18,399 nt of DNA, taken from contig JBJXGF010000299.1 of assembly GCA_046153015.1 (NCBI GenBank), positions 1-18,399 of the forward strand. Direction: 5' to 3'. This DNA is from JBJXGF01 sp046153015 (GTDB taxonomy: Bacteria; Actinomycetota; Acidimicrobiia; Acidimicrobiales; CAIXPF01). The position numbers and the translations under genes are program-made. The notes beneath the pieces are model-generated. The model was not told the origin of the DNA. It was given only the letters and a program-made list of their open reading frames with translations, and made no database searches. This document shows, piece by piece, positions 12,890 through 18,399 of this stretch (position 1 is its first letter; every line of letters begins with the position of its first letter).

Positions 12890-13290
12890 TCAGTCCCGGT
12901 CGTGGTGGCAGACGGCTTCGAGCATGACGCCGTCGGGATCGAGCCAGAACGCCGCGTAGTACGCCCCGGGGTACTGGGGCCACGCCTGGGGCGGGTGCAC
13001 CTCCGCCGCGCCGAGGGACAGCGCCAGGGCGTGCGCCGCCCGCACGGCGCTGCGGGTGGGCACGATGAAGGCGAGGTGCTGCAGGCCCGGCGCCGTGCGC
13101 CATACGGGCCGGGCGCCTCGGCCGGGTAGAAGAACAGGAACGTGCCGACCTTGCCGCCGGCGGGTCGGTAGGCGAACTCGTCGTCACGGGCGAGGAAGGG
13201 CTCGTAGCCGAGCGCCGGCGCCAGCGCGTCGTAGAAGCGCTTGGAGCGGGCGAGGTCGGCGACGTTGACCCCGAGGTGGCCGAGGGGCAT
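12890..13290 (-). pseudogene. VOC (glyoxalase/bleomycin-resistance) family protein, frameshifted
   Basis: A single vicinal-oxygen-chelate domain split across two frames. The first frame begins MPLGHLGVNVADLARSKRFY (His5 as a likely metal ligand) and runs through TFLFFYPAE. The second frame carries APGLQHLAFIVPTRSAV, YYAAFWLDPDGVMLEAV (with the expected metal-binding glutamate) and CHHDRD before the TGA at 12890. The frames join at about 13086-13112, where one missing base (or two extra) would restore a protein of about 133 residues. ATG at 13290 lies 7 nt after TAGCCT and fits the usual family start. It is either a recent pseudogene or a sequencing error. It converges with the oxygenase-fusion gene, with 12 bp between the stops. 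Confidence 0.8.
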
Positions 13291-13297
13291 CGGCGAG

Positions 13298-13303
13298 AGG
13301 CTA
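13298..13303 (-). promoter_or_regulatory. -10 box (TAGCCT) of the VOC gene
   Basis: TANNNT hexamer on the minus strand, 7 nt before the ATG at 13290; leaderless arrangement. An intact promoter suggests the frameshift is recent or artefactual. Confidence 0.45.
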
Positions 13304-13345
13304 GCCATCGCTGGGGCCCGGGCTGGGCCGGTGGGCGAGCTGGGG

Positions 13346-13798
13346 TCAGTCGCGCTCGACGCGTCGCTGCCCCTGGTCGGGGGTCCACCACTCGACCACG
13401 AGCTTGGTGGCGTCGGCGTCGAGCCCGGTCACGACCACCTCGGCGATGTCGGCGAGGAATATGTCGCCGTCGGCCGCGCCGGTCGGGCCGGCGGGGACGG
13501 CTCGGCCGGAGATCTTGGCCTCGCCCGGCCAGTCGCGCTCCTTGCCCTCCTCGGGATGGACGGTGGGGCCGTGCAGCGCGAAACGGGGGTCGCGCCGCAG
13601 ATCGGCCGACTTCCGGGCCCCGGTCATCGATCCGAACCGCAGCTCACCGTCGGCGAACTCGCATTCGATGCCCGAGATGCGGGGCGAGCCGTCGGCTCGC
13701 AGCGTGGCGATCGTCTTGTGGCGCCCGGCGTCGAAGAGCCGCTGCACCGTGGCCGCCAACTCCGGCGCCGCCTGCTCGAACACGCTCCAGGCCACCAC
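13346..13798 (-). CDS. Pyridoxamine 5'-phosphate oxidase (PPOX) family flavin/F420-binding protein (150 aa)
   Basis: Split-barrel protein of the PPOX superfamily, which binds FMN, F420 or heme-like cofactors. Visible features are an N-terminal helix FEQAAPELAATVQRLF (7-22), KTIATLRADGSPRISGIE (28-45, the first strands and turn typical of the fold), GELRFGSMTGARKSADLRRDPRFALHG (51-77, split at about 60), with a basic patch suited to a cofactor phosphate, and a C-terminal strand TKLVVEWWTP (131-140). The last residues are charged. GTG at 13798 is chosen because TACGCT lies 7 nt upstream and family similarity starts just after; GTG at 13795 is an equal alternative, and the upstream open frame is low-complexity. 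Small PPOX proteins of this type are often general-stress or F420-linked oxidoreductases. The substrate is unknown. Confidence 0.85.
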   Translation of the reverse strand: MVAWSVFEQAAPELAATVQRLFDAGRHKTIATLRADGSPRISGIECEFADGELRFGSMTGARKSADLRRDPRFALHGPTVHPEEGKERDWPGEAKISGRAVPAGPTGAADGDIFLADIAEVVVTGLDADATKLVVEWWTPDQGQRRVERD

Positions 13799-13805
13799 CG
13801 CGGCG

Positions 13806-13811
13806 AGCGTA
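13806..13811 (-). promoter_or_regulatory. -10 box (TACGCT) of the PPOX gene
   Basis: TANNNT hexamer on the minus strand, 7 nt before the GTG at 13798; leaderless arrangement. It suggests a promoter independent of the MFS gene upstream. Confidence 0.5.
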
Positions 13812-13921
13812 GTCAACGTGGTCGAACGCGGGCGGGCCGGCGCCTCACCCGCCGCGCCGGGACGGGCGCCGCGAGGCGCTGATTCCGTCACCGGAGAATC
13901 CCCACGGCAACGGCAACGACA

Positions 13922-13947
13922 GGGGCACGGGGGGCGGGGGTCGGGGG
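13922..13947 (+). other. Canonical G-quadruplex-forming motif after the MFS gene
   Basis: Four G-runs of 4, 6, 5 and 5 separated by CAC, C and TC lie on the plus strand, 11 bp downstream of the MFS stop. For that gene the G-rich strand is the template, so it could stall RNA polymerase and act in termination. The motif is certain; folding is inferred. Confidence 0.5.
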
Positions 13948-13957
13948 TCGGCCGGGC

Positions 13958-15239
13958 TCAGCCGGGGCGGGGGGCGTCGGCGGGCGCCGGCGTCGCGCCG
14001 CTGCGCCGCCACCGGCCGAGCTCGGGCATCAGCTTGGCGATCACGCCGACGCCGGCCATGCAGGCCAGGCCGCCCGTCCAGGCCGCGGCCTGCGGGCCGA
14101 TGGCCGCCGCCGCCACCCCCGATTCCACGTCGCCCAGACGCGGGCCGCCCGCCACCACTGCGATGTGCACGGCCGAGAGCCGACCGCGGAGCCGGTCGGG
14201 CACGCTGAGCTGGAGGATCGTCTGGCGGAACACGGCCGAGATCACGTCGGCCCAGCCGGCCATGGCCAGCCCGAGCAGCGCCAGCCACAGCCACGGCGAC
14301 ACGCCGAACACCGTGATCGCTGCGCCCCAGCCCAACACGGCCAGGATCACGGCCCGGCCCATCCGGTCGACCCGGCCCGTCCAGCCCGAGGTCACCGCCC
14401 CGATCAGCGCGCCGGCGCCGGGGGCGGCGAAGAGCAGGCCGGACGGTGCCGGCCCCGCCGCCGAGGCCTGCCGACGCGAAGCGGGTGGCAGCCAGCTCGG
14501 GGAACAGCGCCCGGGGCATGCCGAAGGCCATTGCGTTCACGTCGATCACGAACGTCGACTGGATGGCGCGGCGGCCACGCAGGAAGCGCAGGCCCTCGAG
14601 CACCGACGCCAGGCCGGCCCGGGTGCGGTCCTCGCCCGGGCTGAGCGGCGCCATCAGCCACGCGGCGAGCATTGCCGCAGCGAAGGCCAGCGCCTCGCCG
14701 ATGTATGCCGCCGGCAGGCTCACCACGGCGATCACCAGCCCGGCCAGGGCCGGACCGACCACCTCGCCGATCTGGAAGAGGATCTGCGTGAGCGCGGCGG
14801 CCGCGGGAAGCTGCTCCGGGGTCACGAGCCGCGGCACGCTGGCGGAACGGGTCGGCGCCTCGACCCCGGAGAGCCCGGCGTTGAGCGCGGTGAGCGCGTA
14901 GATGGGCCACAGCGCCGGGCGGCCAGAGGCGGCGTTCACGGCGAGGCCCACGGCCGAGGCAGCCAACAGCACCTGGGCGACGAGCAGCAGACGGCGGCGG
15001 TCGATCGCGTCGGCGAGGCTCCCGCCGATCACGGCGCCCACGATCAGCGCCGGCAGCTGCGCGGCGCCGAGGAGGCCCACCTTGAGCGTCGAGCCGGTCA
15101 GGTCGAAGACCTGCACGGGGGCGGCGACCACCGTGAGCTGGCGGCCGATGAAGGAGACCGCCTGGCCGGCGTAGAGCAGACGGTACTGGCGGGAGCTGCG
15201 CAGCGGCGTGAGGTCCACCAGGACCCGCCGGGCGCTCAC
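13958..15239 (-). pseudogene. MFS exporter (EntS-like), frameshifted
   Basis: Twelve-helix major facilitator transporter of the EntS/drug-exporter type in the cytoplasmic membrane. The N-terminal frame starts with PLRSSRQYRLLYAGQAVSFIG, then GSLADAIDRRRLLL (the loop 2-3 motif), VEAPTRSASVPRLV and helices through RALFPELAATRF. The last third, from LLFAAPGAGALIGAVTSGW to the end, lies in another frame. Removing one C from CGGCCTGCTC (plus-strand positions near 14437-14440) joins them into a protein of about 426 residues. As written, the gene is broken, with a nonsense C-terminus. The GTG at 15239 overlaps the methyltransferase stop as GTGA, the classic coupled arrangement. The substrate is unknown. 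It is a real lesion or a sequencing error; the sequence cannot tell which. Confidence 0.83.
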
Positions 15240-15985
15240 CCGCGCCGCGCCGTGATGTTGAGGCGCACGTAGTCCACCACCGGCTCGTCGAGCGCGGCGG
15301 CGACGGCCGCCGCGAACCCGGTTCGCTCGGCGGGCGGCAGGAGCTCGAGCTCGCCGCCGAGGCAGATCGTGGCCAGGTAGGTCTCGAGCGGCCCGCCCCG
15401 CTCGAGGGGCACGGGGTCGGCCTCGAGCCAGGTCCGCACCTCGGCGAAGCCGGCGTCGCGCAGCCGTCGGGCGGTGTCCTGCGCGCCGGCGAAGAGCTTG
15501 CCCCGCCAGGTTCCGTCCGGTTCGCCCCGCACCCGGTTGAGGGCGGCGAGCACCCCGGCGATGTTGCCCTCGCCCCCGCATTGCGCCACCAGCCGCCCGC
15601 CGGGCGCGAGGATCGCGGCGAGGTTGGCGAAGAGGCGCTCGTGGTCGGTGATCCAGTGGAACGTGGCGGTCGAGAACACCGCGTCGACCGGCGCGTCGAC
15701 CGGGAGCGGCTCGGTCAGATCGGCCCGCACCAGCCGGACGCGGCGCCCGAAGCGGGCCAGGTTCCGCTCGGCGAGCGCCAGCATCTCGGCCGACGCGTCG
15801 ACGGCCACCACCGTTCCCCGCGGCAGGCGTTCGAGCAGCGCCTCGGTGACCCGCCCCGTGCCGCAGCCGGCGTCGAGGACGGTCTCGCCGCCCGCCAACG
15901 GGAGCCGCGCGGCCACCTCCGCGCCCCAGCGCCGATGGGGCAGCGAGACCTCGTCGTAGACGGCGGCGTCCCATTCCCGGGCCAT
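15236..15985 (-). CDS. Class I SAM-dependent methyltransferase, trans-aconitate-methyltransferase-like (249 aa)
   Basis: Cytoplasmic methyltransferase with a Rossmann-type SAM fold. Motif I is VLDAGCGTGRVT (36-47); the acidic residue that binds the SAM ribose is Asp63 in VVAVDAS (59-65); RADLTEPLP (87-95) supplies the adenine-side acidic residue; STATFHWITDHE (105-116) and LAPGGRLVAQCGG (126-138) follow. The overall pattern and FHWI segment resemble trans-aconitate methyltransferase, but the substrate cannot be read from the sequence. ATG at 15985 has no ribosome site; CAGAAT, a weak -10, lies 6 nt upstream. The stop overlaps the start of the MFS gene by 4 bp, and the YceI-like gene ends 40 bp upstream. 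Modification of a compound followed by its export is a plausible but unproven theme. Confidence 0.9.
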   Translation of the reverse strand: MAREWDAAVYDEVSLPHRRWGAEVAARLPLAGGETVLDAGCGTGRVTEALLERLPRGTVVAVDASAEMLALAERNLARFGRRVRLVRADLTEPLPVDAPVDAVFSTATFHWITDHERLFANLAAILAPGGRLVAQCGGEGNIAGVLAALNRVRGEPDGTWRGKLFAGAQDTARRLRDAGFAEVRTWLEADPVPLERGGPLETYLATICLGGELELLPPAERTGFAAAVAAALDEPVVDYVRLNITARRG

Positions 15986-16004
15986 GCCGGGATTCTGGCA
16001 GAGG

Positions 16005-16020
16005 CCCCGCGCCGGCGGGG
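16005..16020. terminator. Hairpin between the YceI-like gene and the methyltransferase
   Basis: CCCCGC (16005-16010) pairs with GCGGGG (16015-16020) around a 4-nt loop, 5 bp after the YceI-like stop on the minus strand. It may partly separate this gene from the methyltransferase-MFS pair. No T-tract. Confidence 0.4.
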
Positions 16021-16025
16021 CGGGG

Positions 16026-16829
16026 TCAGCGCTTGACGAAGAAGAGCGCCAACTCGAGGGTCCCCGAATCGCGGATGGTGAGGATCTCGGCGCTGACCGG
16101 CTTGTCGATCCCGTAGTCGGCCAGCACGATCGGCACGGCGCCGGTGACCACGATCACGCCGTCCTTCACCGCCGCCTCGAGCGGCAGCTTCACCGGGTTG
16201 ACGACCCCGTGGAGGTCCAGCCGGCCGGTGGCGGTCAGCCGCACGGGCTGGCCCTCCGGGGGCAGCGGCGACACGAGGATCGTCTCGGTCAGCGTGAACC
16301 CGGCATGACGGTGGCGGGCGGTCTCGAGGCCGCGGGTCTGCAGCGAGCGGTCCCGGTTGGCGTTGTCGGTGCGCAGCTCGGTCATGTCGACCTTCACGGC
16401 GACGTCTCGGATCGTGCTCTCGGAGGCGTTCAGCGTGGCGGTCACGGCGTTCGACCGGCCGACTGCGGTCTTGGCGCCGAGCCCGGCGATCTCTTCCTCG
16501 ATGCGGAACCCGACGAAGCTGTTTCCGCCTTCGAGCAGCGTCCAGTCGCCGGCGAGGGAGAAGCCCGCGTCCGTCTCGTCAGTCCCGAGCTCGTGCGCAG
16601 CCGGGTTCGCCGAGGTCGCCGCGGCCGCCGACGGCGCCGCCCGGGAGAGCGGCGCGCCGCGATCTTCGAGCTGGCGCAACGCCGATTCCATCGTGACCGG
16701 CTCGGCGGCGCCGTCGCGCAGCATCGTCCACCACGCGCCGAGGACCGTGATCGTGAGCGCGGCCAGCGCCGCGCCCAGCGCGATGAGCCGGAGCCGTCCC
16801 TTCACGGGCCGGTTCTCGCCTGCGTCCAT
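16026..16829 (-). CDS. Membrane-anchored YceI-family protein (267 aa)
   Basis: YceI proteins are lipocalin-like barrels that bind long isoprenoid or lipid molecules outside the cytoplasm. Here a basic N-terminus (KGRLR, 10-14) precedes one hydrophobic helix (about 15-36), which suggests an uncleaved anchor, followed by a linker rich in alanine and serine (about 62-78). The YceI domain (about 94-266) shows GDWTLLEGGNSFVGFRIEEE (split at 103), VGRSNAVTATLNASES, VAVKVDMTELRTDNANRD (143-160), and LTATGRLDLHGVVNPVKLPL (198-217). ATG at 16829 gives a normal anchor; an in-frame ATG at 16889 would add 20 residues but overlaps the divergent gene's -10 region. It is divergent from the enoyl-CoA hydratase-family gene. 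The ligand is unknown; quinone or polyprenoid binding is inferred from relatives. Confidence 0.87.
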   Translation of the reverse strand: MDAGENRPVKGRLRLIALGAALAALTITVLGAWWTMLRDGAAEPVTMESALRQLEDRGAPLSRAAPSAAAATSANPAAHELGTDETDAGFSLAGDWTLLEGGNSFVGFRIEEEIAGLGAKTAVGRSNAVTATLNASESTIRDVAVKVDMTELRTDNANRDRSLQTRGLETARHRHAGFTLTETILVSPLPPEGQPVRLTATGRLDLHGVVNPVKLPLEAAVKDGVIVVTGAVPIVLADYGIDKPVSAEILTIRDSGTLELALFFVKR

Positions 16830-16883
16830 GCGTTCGTTAACGGCCGGCGCCGGGGCCCGCTTCAGCGCATTCGCGTCGGCGCG

Positions 16884-16889
16884 TAACAT
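16884..16889 (+). promoter_or_regulatory. -10 box (TAACAT) of the enoyl-CoA hydratase-family gene
   Basis: TANNNT hexamer 40 nt before the ATG at 16930; the resulting leader holds AAGGGGG (16919-16925), 4 nt from the start. Confidence 0.45.
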
Positions 16890-16929
16890 GGCCCGCGCCG
16901 CGCGCCGCGGCGACTGCGAAGGGGGCCAC

Positions 16930-17790
16930 ATGGCACGCACCGAGTTCCGCGCCGGGCAGTTCACCGGGTTCGAGGTGGAGCTGCGGCCGCCGGGGATCGC
17001 GCTGATCACCTTCAACGAGCCGGAACGCATGAACGGGCTGACGCCCCCCAAGAAGCGGGACCTCATCGAGACCCTGACCCAGGCGCAGATGAGCGACGAG
17101 GTGCGGGTGGTCGTCTTCGCCGGCGCCGGTCGGGCCTTCTGCGCCGGCGACAGCCTCACCGGCTACTCCGCCGCCGCCGAGGGTCGCGTGCCCGAGATCT
17201 TCCACGGGCATCACAACCCGATCGGCACCTACAACGGCCTCCGCACCATCTCCCAGGGCCTCAACCTGGCGGTGCGCAACCTCGACAAGATGACCGTCGC
17301 CGCGGTGAACGGCTACGCCATCCAGACCGGCCTGTCGTTGGCGCTCAGCTGCGATTTCCGGGTGGCTGCGTCCGACGCGCAGCTCGGCTCGGCCACGCTG
17401 CGGTTCGCGCTGCTGCCCGACGAGGGCGGCCAGGCCCTGCTCGTGCAGCACCTGGGCCTCGGCCGGGCGCTCGATTTCATGCTGCGCAAGCGGATCGTGT
17501 CGGCCGAGGAGGCGCTCTCGCTCGGGCTCGTGAACGAGGTGGTCGAGCCGGAGCGGCTGCTCGACACGGCGCTGGCGCTGGCCGAGGAGCTGGCGACCGG
17601 GCCGCAGGTGGCCATGCGCATGCTCAAGCGGTCGATCTACAACGCGGCCGAGCTGACCTTCAACCAGGCGCTCGACGAGATCGCGTCGAAGACCGCGCTG
17701 ACCGACTGGCACGCCGACGCGAAGGAGGGCCAGGCCGCGTTCGTGGAGAAGCGGAAGCCGCAGTTCAACGCATGGCTCGAGCGTTCCTGA
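16930..17790 (+). CDS. Enoyl-CoA hydratase/isomerase (crotonase) family protein, atypical active site (286 aa)
   Basis: Crotonase-fold enzyme acting on acyl-CoA thioesters in the cytoplasm. Family marks are ALITFNEPERMNGL (24-37), AGAGRAFCAGDSL (64-76, first oxyanion-hole element), VAAVNGYAIQTGLSLALSCD (123-142, second oxyanion-hole element at about Gly134) and a C-terminal helix bundle after GLVNEVV (199-205). Both catalytic glutamates of true hydratases are replaced: Ser136 stands at the first position and a residue near Thr156 at the second. Asp164 in LLPDEGG lies where PaaG-type isomerases and some dehalogenases have a catalytic aspartate, so an isomerase-like or other crotonase chemistry is more likely than hydration. 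ATG at 16930 has AAGGGGG 4 nt upstream. The substrate is unknown. Confidence 0.9.
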   Translation: MARTEFRAGQFTGFEVELRPPGIALITFNEPERMNGLTPPKKRDLIETLTQAQMSDEVRVVVFAGAGRAFCAGDSLTGYSAAAEGRVPEIFHGHHNPIGTYNGLRTISQGLNLAVRNLDKMTVAAVNGYAIQTGLSLALSCDFRVAASDAQLGSATLRFALLPDEGGQALLVQHLGLGRALDFMLRKRIVSAEEALSLGLVNEVVEPERLLDTALALAEELATGPQVAMRMLKRSIYNAAELTFNQALDEIASKTALTDWHADAKEGQAAFVEKRKPQFNAWLERS

Positions 17791-17805
17791 GCGCCGGCCC
17801 GGCGC
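17791..17805. terminator. Hairpin directly after the crotonase gene
   Basis: GCGCCG (17791-17796) pairs with CGGCGC (17800-17805) around a 3-nt loop, starting at the base after the TGA. Candidate terminator without T-tract. Confidence 0.45.
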
Positions 17806-17855
17806 CGGGCGGGGGCCGCTGAGCCCCGAGCCCCGGCGAGCCGCCGGCCGTGCGG

Positions 17856-17861
17856 TACAGT
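17856..17861 (+). promoter_or_regulatory. -10 box (TACAGT) of the last membrane-protein gene
   Basis: TANNNT hexamer ending 13 nt before the ATG at 17875. The expected transcript start would leave a leader of only about 6 nt, with no ribosome site. Confidence 0.5.
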
Positions 17862-17874
17862 CGGCGGCCGCGCC

Positions 17875-18348
17875 ATGAACGAACACGACGAACCGAACCG
17901 GCCCAACAAGCCGAGCCGCGCCGCCCGCGGCCCGCGTGGCGTGAAGACCTACGTGGTCGCCGCGCTCGCTGCGGTGGCGGTCATCGTGGCGGTGGTCGTG
18001 GTGATCGCGTTGCTCACCCGCGGCGACGACGAGCCCGACACGGCCGGCGTCAGCGCCTCGATCAGCCAGGTGCTCATCGAGGTGGAGCAGGCGGCCGAGG
18101 CCGACGGCACGCTCGTGCTCGACCTGGCCAAGCTGCGCAGCCTGCTCGAGAACAAGCTCAAGAAGGACTACGTGGTCGACCTCGCCGCCACCGATGACCG
18201 GCGCCGGGTGGGCATCGCCGCCGAGAGCCCCGGGGGGCCCTGCGTGCTGGTGTGGAGCGCGGTCGGCGGCCCCCGCTCGGCCACCGTCGATGACCGCAAC
18301 TTCCGCTGTCTCGCGCGCGCCGCGCTGGTGCAGGCGCAGCTGGGTTGA
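17875..18348 (+). CDS. Single-pass membrane protein with small extracytoplasmic domain (157 aa)
   Basis: Unrecognised. A hydrophilic, charged N-terminus (1-24, rich in N, P, R and K) precedes one valine/alanine-rich helix (about 25-47). The positive charges before the helix put the N-terminus inside and residues 50-157 outside. The outer domain has an amphipathic helical part (about 60-98, SASISQVLIEVEQAAEADG then LAKLRSLLENKLKKDY), followed by strand-like VGIAAESPGGPCVLVWSAV and a final helix. Cys123 and Cys145 could form a disulfide. ATG at 17875 is set by the TACAGT box 13 nt upstream. The stop overlaps a possible TTG start of a further gene, so it may head an operon that continues beyond the window. 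Confidence 0.8.
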   Translation: MNEHDEPNRPNKPSRAARGPRGVKTYVVAALAAVAVIVAVVVVIALLTRGDDEPDTAGVSASISQVLIEVEQAAEADGTLVLDLAKLRSLLENKLKKDYVVDLAATDDRRRVGIAAESPGGPCVLVWSAVGGPRSATVDDRNFRCLARAALVQAQLG

Positions 18349-18399
18349 GCCCGGCGAGAGCGAAGTCCGCACGGGCCGGCGCCGCCGCCCTCGCGGTCG
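18345..18399 (+). CDS. Possible start of a further gene, cut by the window edge
   Basis: From TTG at 18345 (overlapping the previous stop as TTGA) the frame stays open to the window end and reads SPARAKSARAGAAALAV after the start, which resembles the basic and hydrophobic beginning of a signal peptide. Only 18 codons are visible, so this is tentative. Confidence 0.25.
   Translation, partial: MSPARAKSARAGAAALAV

Noticed and set aside
13086..13112. Programmed -1 frameshift in the VOC gene
   Set aside because: The shift direction would fit, but no X XXY YYZ slippery heptamer followed by a convincing structure was found; a base loss or sequence error is simpler.
16837..18372. 511-codon open frame on the minus strand
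   Set aside because: It is antisense to the crotonase gene and the last membrane-protein gene, with shadow-type composition.
1..18399. tRNA, rRNA, riboswitch or prophage genes
   Set aside because: I looked for cloverleaf arms, conserved rRNA stretches, known riboswitch cores and integrase or phage structural genes by eye and saw none; a covariance-model scan would be more reliable.

Overview
The window is very GC-rich (by eye about three quarters G+C), densely coded on both strands, and uses GTG starts freely. The gene content (an F420-dependent LLM-class oxidoreductase, a MeaB GTPase, a zinc-box rhomboid, PPOX and SRPBCC families) and the many start codons sitting 6-9 nt after a TANNNT -10 box point to a high-GC actinobacterium. 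Acidimicrobiia is my best guess, but that is inference. It reads as ordinary chromosome: no phage, CRISPR, tRNA, rRNA or intact transposase was seen.

Layout. 13-213 (-): small one-helix membrane protein. 214-392: divergent spacer with four GGGACAA repeats. 393-1678 (+): NifU-like Fe-S scaffold domain then a MeaB-type GTPase, probably one operon. 1755-2606 (+): rhomboid protease with an N-terminal zinc box, convergent with an SRPBCC protein (2614-3060, -). 3137-4033 (+): inositol-monophosphatase-fold protein that has lost catalytic residues, convergent across a hairpin with an unrecognised 312-residue protein (4062-5000, -). 5063-8081 (-): two-gene operon, an amidase followed by a kinase-LLM oxidoreductase fusion. 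8155-9714 (+): beta-propeller of SMP-30/NHL type, divergent from the amidase. 9715-9904: convergent spacer holding a 132-bp nested inverted-repeat element. 9905-10375 (-): lipoprotein, divergent from a cyclic-nucleotide-binding-fold protein (10481-10954, +). 10955-11122: GC-rich hairpins and repeats. 11123-11674 (+): carboxymuconolactone-decarboxylase family. 11801-12877 (+): peroxiredoxin-like plus 2OG-Fe(II) oxygenase fusion. 12890-13290 (-): VOC protein broken by a frameshift. 13346-13798 (-): PPOX protein. 13958-16829 (-): YceI-like membrane protein, SAM methyltransferase and a frameshifted MFS exporter; the last two overlap by 4 bp. 16930-17790 (+): enoyl-CoA hydratase/isomerase family protein lacking the usual glutamates. 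17875-18348 (+): small membrane protein, whose stop may overlap the start of a further gene cut by the window edge.

There is no gene-free stretch above 300 bp. The longest gaps are 9715-9904, 214-392, 10955-11122 and 13799-13957. The genes do not form one pathway; they look like small independent units. I did not find a clear-cut new system. The points most worth checking are the nested inverted-repeat element at 9760-9891, the kinase-LLM fusion, the run of 'catalytic residue lost' folds, and the leaderless-promoter pattern that fixes many of the starts.
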